Shown one piece after another: positions 32,928 through 41,556 of a stretch of DNA of 64,000 bases. A program made the translations under genes and the position numbers. Source of the DNA: an uncultured Acidiferrobacteraceae bacterium. GTDB taxonomy: Bacteria > Pseudomonadota > Gammaproteobacteria > Acidiferrobacterales > SZUA-150. Below the pieces are notes generated by a model, which did not search any database, was not told the DNA's origin, and worked only from the letters and a program-made list of their open reading frames with translations. Location: the NCBI GenBank assembly GCA_913009895.1, contig CAJVXY010000002.1, positions 29,279 through 93,278 on the forward strand, given 5' to 3'. Numbering within the stretch: position 1 is the stretch's first letter; each line of letters opens with the position of its first letter.

Positions 32928-35900
32928 TGGCGGGTACAGCGCTTTTTGAGAACACAGTTTTGGATATGGCTTTAGGTAGTGCTTTGCCCGAAGGGACGGA
33001 TGATACCGGTCAACCATTAAGACGATTGACTTATGAGCGCATCAAAAATGGCTCATACAATGTATGGCTTAGATTTCAAGACGGCGCCAATGCCTATAAA
33101 CGTGTCCCACTGATTGGCGTAAACGGGGACAGGCGTCCAATGTATAAATTTCTTGATACAGAAAAATATCCCGTAAAAGATAATAATTATTACTGGATAC
33201 CATTAGGCATTGGTGATGCCGTAAAAAAAGGCGAAAAAGTCGATAAAAGTAAAACCAAGCTTACCCCGGTATTTCCCGTCAGTTTTTGGGAAAGTGATAG
33301 CGACAAGCTTGTACATCTTCGTAGTGGTTATATTTATATATTTATAGATGGCTATTTATGGAGAGAAATATATGCCGTAGAGCCTATGACAGGTAAAAAT
33401 CATGCCAATCTAAATATTGACCCAAGGACAGCTTTATCACGGTGGAGTTACTACGATGTTAATCTGGCTGGACAACAGTGTAGGGATAATCGACCCATTA
33501 TCACTGAAGACAAGCAAAAAGCCGTCATTGCCTTACCAGAAACCATTAATGGAAAAGCACCGGAAATTCATATGTGTTTTTCCGAACACCAATGGAGCTG
33601 GGAATATATTTGTAAATTGGGAGGCATGGACAAAAAAGACCCCAGGTATATAGAGGAGCTCCATAAAAAACTTAAATATGACCAGTACAAGGCAGATAAA
33701 AGCCTGCTGGATAAGCGGGCGCAAAAAATAGACCTGAGCAAGGCAGATGGGTCCGGCAAACTACGGGAGACATACCTGATGCCCGTGTCCCGTGCCCACA
33801 CTGAAAATAATGAGAATATTGATAAAAGGCTTGAGACTCCGCGTCTTGGCCAGTTACTTGCGCCTGTAAATAACGCAGAATCAAAAAATGAGTATAAGGA
33901 CAGCGAATGCCCGGTAGTTGCCCTGTTTGATCCGATTGGTCTGGCCAGGACAATTAATATTGATTTTCACAGAAAAGTGGAATATTTATCGAGTTGGGTA
34001 GAGAGCGAAGAAAACACAAAAGTCGTAATTGCCAGGTACTGCGATCAACTCGTTAAGACTGATGAGGATTATCAGGATTTTCTAAAAAGAATCGACGGGT
34101 ATACACCTTCCGAATATATTGAAGCATACGATAAAGAGCTGGGAAAAAGAGAAGAAAAAGCGGAGAAAGTAATCGAAAAACTGGTCACTCATCTTGAAAA
34201 AACCGGGGCGGGTTCTATTTTTCAGGCTTTCGAGGATTTTGAGCTTACCGAAGGCTTTAAGCGACCCGAAAAAAGAGAATCAGGTCAGCAGGCGTTAGAG
34301 GCCTGGACAGATATTATTACTAATATCAGCCATAGTGAACGTGGCAGAGAATATCTTCAGCAAGAATTAGAAACGGACGATAGTGTTACAAACAGCTGTC
34401 TTGGCGTCATTCTAAATAAAGAAATGTTAGACATCGTTGAGAACCAGATTAAAAAACAGGAAGAGGACATACTAAAACAGAAAACTCCGGAAGAATTCAA
34501 TGAGCGGATTAATTATTATACCGACAATAATTTAAAAAACCGTCAAAAAATGATCCAGGATACGTTAAAAATCACTGGCGATGGTTATGCTGCACTTGAA
34601 AATATCCTGAATATACTCGCCTTACCCTTTACAAAGTTGAACAAGGAAGTTAAGTGGAATAATCTAAGAAGCGCCATAAGCTACTTATATGGAATACCTG
34701 TAATAGAAAAACAACTGGATTATACGCTCTGGAAAAAAATATCTTCAAGTAAAGCAACTGCAGCGATGCATTATCCAAGCTCAATACCTGTTGTTAAAGC
34801 AACCAGGTCTGGCCAGGTTAAAGTAAAGACAATTTATATTGGAACTTCCGCGGCCGTCTCACAACAAGCAATTGAATACATCAACAGGGTGCCCGTAAAA
34901 GTCATTACAGCGGTCCAGATAATCAGTTTGGGCCTGGCCTGGAAGGATTTGTTAGATAAAGGCATAAATAATACTACCGACTTTTATGATGCCAGTAATA
35001 CTGTATTGCAGACAGTCCAGAAGGGTATGGAGCTAGGTCAATTGGCGGCAAAAATAAAAGGGGAAGTGCTTACCGGTAAAGTACTGGGCAAGGCAGCCGG
35101 TGTACTTGGAATAGTGGCAAATATTGCAGGTTTGTTGGCGGATATAGAGAAATCAGCAACAGAAAAAAAGGCAGGTGCTAATGAATATTCAAAAGTACTC
35201 ATGGTTTCTGCAGTATCAGGTGGAATTGCGGCAATCGGAGGGGCAATATTATTATTTGAAGCTGCTGCCACATCGGCAACTGTACCCGTAGTGGGCTGGG
35301 TATTAGCTATTATTGGCGTAATAGGAGGAATAATTGCTTTAATCCTGGGTTTGTATTTTGCTCGCACCCCTATTGAAGACTGGTTGGCGCACTGTTATTG
35401 GGGCAAACAGGCCTACGAGGACGATGTTAGGGAAAAGGGCCCAAAAAAAGATCTCAGATTTAGCGAATTTAAAGAAGATCTAGGAAAGGAGTTGAGTGAA
35501 TTTTTTAATCTTTGTTTTGCTTATGATGCGGAATTAAAGTGGATAACCAGGGTGCATAATCGGGGCGTTCACGCAACACTGTTTGAACAGGCGCAGGTGC
35601 AAATCGACCTCTATAATCATGGAAAAAACGGTCGTGTCATTACAGAATTGCGTGGCATCAAGACCGCAGAAAAAGATGGCGTAAAAGACAGGATTAATTA
35701 CCTGATTTCATCTCAGAAAACCCTATTGCCAAATATTCAGGATGTAACTGAAGATGACATTAAGAAAAAAAGACTAAGCTGGCAAATTAGTGGCAAGGAC
35801 ATACCGGATGATTTGCATGCTCTTTATCTTACCGTCGCTTATGATCCATTTGGAAATAACAAAACACTCATTCCGTCAGATCAAGGTGTATTTATTTCCC

Positions 35901-35983
35901 TGTATAAAAAAGAAGCAAGTAAAGATAATAATTTTGAACTGACTGAAAAGAAAAACTCCTATATTCACGGCAGCAGTTATTAG
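32927..35983 (+). CDS. VasX-like pore-forming T6SS effector
   Basis: The protein has 1018 residues and no signal peptide. Near residues 115-150 is the segment FPVSFWESDSDKLVHLRSGYIYIF, the pattern of the VasX/T6SS toxin N-terminal region. A long, charged, helical middle follows. Near residues 755-815 are long hydrophobic stretches (KVLMVSAVSGGIAAIGGAILL and VVGWVLAIIGVIGGIIALILG) and then TPIEDWLAHCYWG. A membrane hairpin followed by TP-(I/L)-E-W-L and a C-x-W-G motif recurs in this toxin group. VasX of Vibrio cholerae disrupts the inner membrane of target cells in the manner of colicins. About 200 residues follow the membrane region. It starts inside the stop of the DUF4150 gene. Confidence 0.75.
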   Translation: MAGTALFENTVLDMALGSALPEGTDDTGQPLRRLTYERIKNGSYNVWLRFQDGANAYKRVPLIGVNGDRRPMYKFLDTEKYPVKDNNYYWIPLGIGDAVKKGEKVDKSKTKLTPVFPVSFWESDSDKLVHLRSGYIYIFIDGYLWREIYAVEPMTGKNHANLNIDPRTALSRWSYYDVNLAGQQCRDNRPIITEDKQKAVIALPETINGKAPEIHMCFSEHQWSWEYICKLGGMDKKDPRYIEELHKKLKYDQYKADKSLLDKRAQKIDLSKADGSGKLRETYLMPVSRAHTENNENIDKRLETPRLGQLLAPVNNAESKNEYKDSECPVVALFDPIGLARTINIDFHRKVEYLSSWVESEENTKVVIARYCDQLVKTDEDYQDFLKRIDGYTPSEYIEAYDKELGKREEKAEKVIEKLVTHLEKTGAGSIFQAFEDFELTEGFKRPEKRESGQQALEAWTDIITNISHSERGREYLQQELETDDSVTNSCLGVILNKEMLDIVENQIKKQEEDILKQKTPEEFNERINYYTDNNLKNRQKMIQDTLKITGDGYAALENILNILALPFTKLNKEVKWNNLRSAISYLYGIPVIEKQLDYTLWKKISSSKATAAMHYPSSIPVVKATRSGQVKVKTIYIGTSAAVSQQAIEYINRVPVKVITAVQIISLGLAWKDLLDKGINNTTDFYDASNTVLQTVQKGMELGQLAAKIKGEVLTGKVLGKAAGVLGIVANIAGLLADIEKSATEKKAGANEYSKVLMVSAVSGGIAAIGGAILLFEAAATSATVPVVGWVLAIIGVIGGIIALILGLYFARTPIEDWLAHCYWGKQAYEDDVREKGPKKDLRFSEFKEDLGKELSEFFNLCFAYDAELKWITRVHNRGVHATLFEQAQVQIDLYNHGKNGRVITELRGIKTAEKDGVKDRINYLISSQKTLLPNIQDVTEDDIKKKRLSWQISGKDIPDDLHALYLTVAYDPFGNNKTLIPSDQGVFISLYKKEASKDNNFELTEKKNSYIHGSSY

Positions 35984-36008
35984 AATTAGCAAATAAAAAA
36001 ACCCGGTT

Positions 36009-37019
36009 ATGAAAAAAAACAGATTATTTATACTGCTAATACTTACCGTCTTTATTGTCGCCTGCACAGATAAAAATAGTCCCACAAATCAGACTGGGGG
36101 CGCACTAGAAACTATTGATAAGACCAGCGGTAGTCCCACCAAAGTTACCTATTTGAGAATGAAAGCAGAATTTAGTCGGCGAGCTGATAAGGGTTTTGCA
36201 ATTGTCACCCTTGACCTGAAGACGGGGAAGGAAAAGGAGTATAAGAATAATGCATACAAGAACGTAGAAATAATTGGCCATCCAAATCCTCATCCATCAG
36301 GAAAAAAAGTTATCACATACATTAGAAAGTATGATGGTGCACCCAGAAAGATTGTAGAAATTGAACTAGAAAGTGGTGAGGTGCGTGAGCTGCCCAATAT
36401 TTCCCCACAATCACTCCTGCCCAGGTATTCACCGGAGGGAGACCGTATTGCCTACCATGATCCCATGAATGAAGATAATCAGCACCGGATCGTGATTTAC
36501 AATATCGCCCAAGAGAAGGGTGAGCATTTGCCTTGCAATGGGTCAAAATGTTCGCAGCCTGACTGGTATCCTGATGGCACTAAAATTGTATTTGTCGAAG
36601 ACAGAAAAAAACTCATTGAATATGATTTATCGAGTAATACACAATCATCAAGGTATGCCTTAAAAGAGTCACAGTCGGGTATTAAAATTGTAAACCCCAG
36701 GTATAGTCCCGATGGTGAAAAAATATTATTTCTGGAATATAAGAAAAAGAATGTTTCAGTATCAAATTACAGAGAACAGGATATAAACAAACTTTTAAGC
36801 CTGGATAAAAATAATAAAACTACTGTGATTTATGAGAAAAAAGGCATTGCTGGTGTTGAATGGTGTCCTGACAGTCAACATATAATCTTTACTGCGTTTG
36901 ATTATAGCGACCGAAAAAATTTAAGTGAAATGAATTTTCTTAAATTGGGTGAGAAAACCTCTACCATCCTGAAGTCATTTGATCAGGAGAATATAAAGTT
37001 TACAGCCTACTGTCGCTAG
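36009..37019 (+). CDS. Lipoprotein with TolB-like beta-propeller repeats, candidate immunity protein
   Basis: The protein has 336 residues. A short signal peptide ends in the lipobox IVAC with Cys19 as the lipidated residue. At least three TolB/WD40-like strands repeat: PDWYPDGTKIVFV, NPRYSPDGEKILFLE and VEWCPDSQHIIFTAF, plus RYSPEGDRIAYHD, so a beta-propeller facing the periplasm is likely. It follows the VasX-like effector by 25 bp on the same strand and is the last gene of the T6SS block. Effector genes of this type are normally followed by their immunity gene, so this is the best candidate. However, the known VasX immunity protein is a different, membrane-embedded type. An unrelated TolB-like lipoprotein is the alternative. 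Confidence 0.65.
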   Translation: MKKNRLFILLILTVFIVACTDKNSPTNQTGGALETIDKTSGSPTKVTYLRMKAEFSRRADKGFAIVTLDLKTGKEKEYKNNAYKNVEIIGHPNPHPSGKKVITYIRKYDGAPRKIVEIELESGEVRELPNISPQSLLPRYSPEGDRIAYHDPMNEDNQHRIVIYNIAQEKGEHLPCNGSKCSQPDWYPDGTKIVFVEDRKKLIEYDLSSNTQSSRYALKESQSGIKIVNPRYSPDGEKILFLEYKKKNVSVSNYREQDINKLLSLDKNNKTTVIYEKKGIAGVEWCPDSQHIIFTAFDYSDRKNLSEMNFLKLGEKTSTILKSFDQENIKFTAYCR

Positions 37020-37153
37020 GATACCGGCGCCTATTACTTATCAGCTCATCAAATTCCAAATTACGTACAATATATTTCCACCAGCAAATCTTGAGACTAT
37101 TTAATTTCTGTTCATTAAACCTTTCTCAAAATGTTTGTTTTCATATAAAAAAC

Positions 37154-37180
37154 TTTACATCACGCCTGGATTGCTATACT
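37154..37180 (+). promoter_or_regulatory. Candidate extended -10 promoter of the ankyrin gene
   Basis: A -35-like TTTACA lies at 37154-37159. An extended -10, TGC-TATACT, is at 37172-37180, with a 15-bp spacer. The extended TG motif can compensate for short spacing. The site lies 27 bp before the ATG at 37207 and supports that start over any further upstream. Confidence 0.4.
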
Positions 37181-37206
37181 TATATATAGGTACCTGGAAG
37201 AAAGGC

Positions 37207-37953
37207 ATGTATATGAAGTTAACTACTGGAAATGTCGTTAAAATACAAGTACTTGAAGAAGAAGTCCTGCCCCTGCACCGGGCTTGTGAAATTGGCCACT
37301 TGGACATGGTTGCCACTTTTTTGCAGACTGGGTGCGATATAAATGCGCTTGACGGTAACGGTGATACCGCCTTGTTTTACGCCATTCGATATCAACACGA
37401 AGACGTCGCTGATTTCCTGATCGCAAAAGGCGCAGATATCAATATCGTAGATGATATGCGAGTCACTCCTTTGTTAGAGGCAATGCATTCTGGATTACCA
37501 GAACTGACATTAAGATTAATTGAGGTTGGCGCGGATATCGCTGCAATTACACACGATGGCATGACTGCTTTATCTATTGCTGCCAACAAAGGTTATCTTG
37601 AAGTTATTAAAAAATTATTGAATTACGGGGCTGCAATCAATCAGCCAGATACCAGAGGCGAAACAGCTCTTATGAAAGCCGCCCATGCTAAACACGAACA
37701 AGTTGTTAAATATTTATTAGCAGAAGGTGCCCATCCAGATCTTCGGTCCAGATCAGGATATACAGCATTAATGAATGCTTCCTTTGTCGGTGCAGCCATT
37801 ATCGTTAATTTATTAATTGATTCTGGCGCAACCCTGTCAATAGAAAATGACCAGAGAGAAAATGCAAAATATTTTGCTGAACAAAATGGTCATAACGATA
37901 TTGTAAGGTTAATAGAAACATTCTCATATCAGGCCATTATAAGGTACGCTTAA
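37207..37953 (+). CDS. Ankyrin-repeat protein
   Basis: The start is the ATG at 37207 or the nearby ATG at 37213, which has GAAAGG about 4-8 bases before it; longer versions would need a TTG start lying upstream of the candidate promoter. About 248 residues contain six to seven ankyrin repeats of roughly 33 residues. Examples are LPLHRACEIGHLDMVATFL, DTALFYAIRYQHEDVADFL, MTALSIAANKGYLEVIKKLL and ETALMKAAHAKHEQVVKYLL. It has no signal peptide and no membrane segment, so it is cytoplasmic. Ankyrin proteins bind partner proteins; none is named by the sequence. It follows the T6SS block by about 190 bp with its own promoter, so it could be a second immunity protein or be unrelated to it. Confidence 0.8.
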   Translation: MYMKLTTGNVVKIQVLEEEVLPLHRACEIGHLDMVATFLQTGCDINALDGNGDTALFYAIRYQHEDVADFLIAKGADINIVDDMRVTPLLEAMHSGLPELTLRLIEVGADIAAITHDGMTALSIAANKGYLEVIKKLLNYGAAINQPDTRGETALMKAAHAKHEQVVKYLLAEGAHPDLRSRSGYTALMNASFVGAAIIVNLLIDSGATLSIENDQRENAKYFAEQNGHNDIVRLIETFSYQAIIRYA

Positions 37954-38070
37954 CTGCTACCCTTGTTTCAGGAAAGCCCGGGTTTATATATTGCTGCCCC
38001 CTCTGACAAAATAGAACCATATCCCCTGAGATTGTCTCGGCAAGTAAATGGAAAAACCCTGTTAAATTGT

Positions 38071-38076
38071 TATAAT
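38071..38076 (+). promoter_or_regulatory. -10 element of the ampDE promoter
   Basis: A perfect TATAAT lies 51 bases before the ampD ATG at 38127. The -35 is weak (TGGAAA at 38049-38054, 16-bp spacer). Transcription would start near 38083, which rules out the GTG at 38079 as the ampD start. Confidence 0.5.
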
Positions 38077-38126
38077 TTGTGGCGCAATGTACAGTGTTGT
38101 GTGGCAATTCTGAAACAGGAGGGATA

Positions 38127-38678
38127 ATGGTCATCACGCCTGACACGGGCATTATACCGTCAGCGAAACAAATTCACTCCCCCAATTTTGATGTACGACC
38201 GGATGATTTATTTCCAGAGGTGTTGATTATACATGCAATAAGTCTTCCGCCTGGAGAATTTGGTGGTAATTATATTGAGCAATTGTTCTGTAACCAACTT
38301 GATCCGGATGGAGATGAAAGTTTCCAGGAAATTTCGGTTATGGAGGTCTCAGCTCATGTATTGATTAAACGTACGGGTGAAATCATACAGTTTGTCTCAT
38401 TAAATGACAGGGCCTGGCATGCTGGTGAGTCAGAGTGTGAGGGCAGAAACCGGGTCAATGACTTCTCCATTGGCGTTGAACTGGAGGGTTGCGATCAACT
38501 GCCCTTCACTGATAACCAGTATGATCAGTTGGCTGAATTAACCAGCGCGATATGTACCGGATACCCTGCCATTAGTACAGACCGCATATACGGGCATGCA
38601 GATATTTCGCCGGGTCGCAAGACTGATCCCGGGCCACATTTTGATTGGCCCAGATATAAGACATTATTGGACGACTAA
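38127..38678 (+). CDS. ampD: 1,6-anhydro-N-acetylmuramyl-L-alanine amidase AmpD
   Basis: The protein has 183 residues from the ATG at 38127, which has GGAGGG just upstream; a GTG at 38079 lies too close to the -10 element. AmpD motifs are clear: SPNFDVRPDDLFPEVLIIHAISLPP with the first zinc His, then SAHVLIKRTGEIIQFV, VNDFSIGVELEGC and YGHADISPGRKTDPGPHFDW, which supplies the second His and the Asp. The enzyme removes peptides from anhydro-muropeptides in the cytoplasm during cell-wall recycling and so affects AmpC-type beta-lactamase induction. It is followed by ampE, its usual partner. Confidence 0.93.
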   Translation: MVITPDTGIIPSAKQIHSPNFDVRPDDLFPEVLIIHAISLPPGEFGGNYIEQLFCNQLDPDGDESFQEISVMEVSAHVLIKRTGEIIQFVSLNDRAWHAGESECEGRNRVNDFSIGVELEGCDQLPFTDNQYDQLAELTSAICTGYPAISTDRIYGHADISPGRKTDPGPHFDWPRYKTLLDD

Positions 38679-38744
38679 GTACTTGCGCCGCACCATGAGT
38701 GACCGGTACAGTCACGCCTGTATATGATTACGCTGTATATATAA

Positions 38745-39653
38745 ATGATAGAATTTCTAATCGCTTCGCTCCTGGCACTGGCGTTGGATCGGCTGGTACC
38801 TGACCGGGCTGGCCTGGATCCATTTAGCTGGTATCGTGACTGGGCTGATTCCATTGAGCAGAGATTTAATACTGGCGCCCGAGAACAAGGTTGGGCAGCA
38901 TTGTTATTGGCATTATTACCCATTGCGTTTGCGATATTAATTGGCAGGTATGTATTGGGTGAAATTGGCTGGTTAGTTCGCTTTATTTTCGATGTTGTAG
39001 TTTTGTATTTTTGCCTGAATTTATATCGATTGAACAGTCAGGCAACCGAACTCTCAAATGCCCTCGAAAGTGGCCGATTACTGGATGCGAATGAACACTT
39101 GCGCCAGTTAAGTGGCAGCAGTAGTCGTGAGAATGAAACCGAAATTTCATCAGCTTCTGTCAAGGCTGTTTTTTTTGAATTGAATACCACTACTATTGCA
39201 CCTTTATTCTGGTTTTTGTTTTTTGGCCCGGTGGGTGCTGTGACGCAAAGAATGTGTACGGTGCTGGATTATATGTGGGGCAGGGACAACGAACAATTTC
39301 AGGAATTTGGTAAACCGATCATCTCTGTGAACAGGATCCTGGGATGGGTGCCAGCCCGACTGACTGCTTTAAGTTTTGCAATCGTTGGAAATTTTGAAGA
39401 AGCGATCAACAACTGGTTACGTAGATCTGATGCATGGTCTGATAACAGGGATACATTACAGGCGGCCGGTTTTGGTGCAATGCATTTGCAATATGCAACA
39501 GAGCCTGAAGAAAATGATAAAACCCTTGATAAGCCTGCCTCGGGTCATGTGCGTCGGGCACTGGCGCTGAGCTGGCGAGTCATGTTTTTCTGGCTGATTA
39601 TCGTGTTATTGATTTCGTTAGGCGATGTCCTGGGTATTTTTGCAGGCTGGTAA
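38745..39653 (+). CDS. ampE: AmpE-like membrane protein, beta-lactamase regulation
   Basis: The protein has 302 residues. The N-terminal IEFLIASLLALALDRLVPDR is typical of AmpE/CobD-like proteins, and several membrane helices follow (WAALLLALLPIAFAILIG, a LVRFIFDVVVLYFCL stretch, FWFLFFGPVGAV, and a final FFWLIIVLLISLGDVLGI). AmpE is an inner-membrane protein encoded with AmpD and proposed to sense or pass on cell-wall turnover signals; its exact role is unsettled. It sits 67 bp after ampD on the same strand. The middle of the protein carries the WGRDNEQFQEFG stretch also seen in the family. Confidence 0.88.
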   Translation: MIEFLIASLLALALDRLVPDRAGLDPFSWYRDWADSIEQRFNTGAREQGWAALLLALLPIAFAILIGRYVLGEIGWLVRFIFDVVVLYFCLNLYRLNSQATELSNALESGRLLDANEHLRQLSGSSSRENETEISSASVKAVFFELNTTTIAPLFWFLFFGPVGAVTQRMCTVLDYMWGRDNEQFQEFGKPIISVNRILGWVPARLTALSFAIVGNFEEAINNWLRRSDAWSDNRDTLQAAGFGAMHLQYATEPEENDKTLDKPASGHVRRALALSWRVMFFWLIIVLLISLGDVLGIFAGW

Positions 39654-39680
39654 ATACATACGATTTTAATACAAAGTCAT

Positions 39681-40595
39681 TTGTACACACTATTCTCAAC
39701 AAAAACTTATTGTGGTTTTGTTCTAAGCTGCATTATTATTTTACTATTTCCAGCCGGCCACCTGTATGCATCATCGACCATACAGGTAATCGATGATAGT
39801 GGCAGTAAAGTTATACTGAATTACCCTGCAAGAAAAATTATCAGCCTGTCACCACACACCACGGAGTTATTGTTTGCCGCGGGCGCTGGAGATAAAATTG
39901 TTGCAACTGTCATCGGCAGCAACTATCCGGAAGCAGTACGGGATATAAAAAAAATTGGGCGGGCGGGGAAGCTGGATTATGAGTCAATCCTGGCATTACA
40001 GCCTGATTTAATCGTTGGCTGGTTAAGTGGTAATCGAAAGGAAAATATATCTCGATTGAAAAAATTGGGGCTTAAAGTATTTCTGAGTGAACCAAAAAAA
40101 CTGGAAGATATTGCAACAAATATAAAGAAACTGGGAATACTGGCAGGGACTGAAAAAAAAGCAAATAAAGCAGTAATTAGTTATCAAAATAAATTGCTAA
40201 AATTGAAATTAAAATATAACCACAAAGAACCGGTAAAAGTGTTTTATTTATTGTGGCACAAACCAATATTAACCATAAGCTCTGAACATATTATCAGCGA
40301 CGTGATAAGGCTATGCGGTGGGGTCAATGTATTTGGACAACAAGCGGTTTATACGCCTACCATAGATTTTGAATCCGTGTTACAAAAAAATCCCGACGTT
40401 ATCATTACGGCGTCCATGGGCAATAAAAAACCAGACTGGCTAGTGCGCTGGCAACAGTGGCAAGGAATTACGGCTGTAAAGAACAATGATTTTCTGTGGC
40501 TGAACCCTGACTGGATACACAGACAAGGCCCACGAATACTACTGGCTGCCGACAAAATGTGCAGATTTCTTGATGAAGTTAGAAGTAAAAAATAA
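39681..40595 (+). CDS. btuF: Periplasmic cobalamin-binding protein BtuF (TTG start)
   Basis: The protein has 304 residues. The start is TTG; no in-frame ATG gives a signal peptide. Residues about 10-30 (FVLSCIIILLFPAGHLYA) form that signal. BtuF-type motifs follow: RKIISLSPHTTELLFAAGAG, LDYESILALQPDLIVGWLSG, KKLGLKVFLSEPKKLEDIA and the end GPRILLAADKMCRFLDEVR. It would bind vitamin B12 or a related corrinoid in the periplasm and hand it to the BtuCD importer encoded on the opposite strand at 41557-43391. Siderophore-binding relatives share this fold, so the ligand is probable rather than certain. No cobalamin riboswitch was recognised upstream. Confidence 0.82.
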   Translation: MYTLFSTKTYCGFVLSCIIILLFPAGHLYASSTIQVIDDSGSKVILNYPARKIISLSPHTTELLFAAGAGDKIVATVIGSNYPEAVRDIKKIGRAGKLDYESILALQPDLIVGWLSGNRKENISRLKKLGLKVFLSEPKKLEDIATNIKKLGILAGTEKKANKAVISYQNKLLKLKLKYNHKEPVKVFYLLWHKPILTISSEHIISDVIRLCGGVNVFGQQAVYTPTIDFESVLQKNPDVIITASMGNKKPDWLVRWQQWQGITAVKNNDFLWLNPDWIHRQGPRILLAADKMCRFLDEVRSKK

Positions 40596-40706
40596 TTAAT
40601 ATATGAAATGTTTAATAATTTTATTATTATTCCGGATTCAGTTATACCTGCCAGGACGCATCATTAATGACAGGCAGACGGTGGAAGGCAATTGCGTGGA
40701 ATTATT

Positions 40707-41393
40707 TTAGACAGAAGGGCTGCTATAACCCGGATCCTTTAATAAATATTTAATAGGTAGCTCGATTGGAATTGTTTTTCCCTGTAGCAATGGCTTTAAT
40801 TCATTAATACGACCAACTTTTTGCAAAGCAGTAATAGCGGATTTATCGAGCAGGGTATATCCAGAGCTCTTGCCAATTTTCACTTGTTGCAAGTCACCAT
40901 TGCTCATCACGGTAACATGTATTGTAACGGTTCCTTGCCAGCCACGACGCCGTGCTATTTTCGGATAGGTCAAGTGTTTTTGTAATGCTGTTTTGATTTT
41001 TCCGCGTAGTTGTACCGTTAGATTACTGGCCGTGTTGTTAACCAATATGTTTTTCTCGGCAAGACTCTCATTTCGATTTTCCTGAGGTACATCATTATTA
41101 GCCACTTTTCGAATACTTTTAGTGGTGTGACTGACTGGGCCTGAAGCAGGTTTAATTATTTTTACTTTAAAAGTCTTTATTCTAATATCATTTTTAAGGC
41201 GGCTAGTATCAGTAATCTTCTTTTTATCAGTAATTTTTGAACTTAATGCGACGACATTGATCTGTATCTGGCCTGGTTCGACCCAGGAATATTGGGTGCT
41301 GGTTGGCTGCAATAAGTAAAGCGCACCGGCATGGGCACTTATTGATATAAAAAGTGAAGCTAGCAGTATTTTATTGCTGTTGGCTGAGAGCAC
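40707..41393 (-). CDS. tonB: Energy transducer TonB
   Basis: The protein has 228 residues. One N-terminal membrane helix (KILLASLFISISAHAGALYL) is followed by a basic, Pro-poor periplasmic linker of about 100 residues. The C-terminal TonB domain contains YPKIARRRGWQGTVTIHVTV, GDLQQVKIGKSSGYTLLD and KSAITALQKV. TonB passes the energy of the proton gradient to outer-membrane receptors for corrinoids or siderophores. No ExbB, ExbD or receptor is encoded here. It lies between btuF (converging) and the ABC importer genes (163 bp upstream, same strand), so it may serve the same uptake path. Confidence 0.9.
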   Translation of the reverse strand: MLSANSNKILLASLFISISAHAGALYLLQPTSTQYSWVEPGQIQINVVALSSKITDKKKITDTSRLKNDIRIKTFKVKIIKPASGPVSHTTKSIRKVANNDVPQENRNESLAEKNILVNNTASNLTVQLRGKIKTALQKHLTYPKIARRRGWQGTVTIHVTVMSNGDLQQVKIGKSSGYTLLDKSAITALQKVGRINELKPLLQGKTIPIELPIKYLLKDPGYSSPSV

Positions 41394-41556
41394 TAAAAAT
41401 CCTTACCAAATATGAACGAGTATAAATGAATGTAAACGCTGCAGGCCGATCCTGAAGTATGTTGAACTCTATGGTGGTCAAATAGTTCTGTCAAGCAGGC
41501 CATTAAGTCACGATTGATACTGGAAAATTTTCCTGTTTTTTTTAAATTATGACTGA

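Noticed and set aside
38079..38126. GTG start for ampD at 38079
   Set aside because: It is three bases after a perfect TATAAT, so the transcript would begin downstream of it; the ATG at 38127 has a strong Shine-Dalgarno.
37020..38126. Riboswitch or tRNA in the gaps around the ankyrin and ampD genes
   Set aside because: No cloverleaf or conserved riboswitch core was seen; only promoter-like elements are present.
40596..40706. Terminator between btuF and tonB
   Set aside because: The CTGCC/GGCAG arms are five bases and far apart, with no T-run suitable for either gene.
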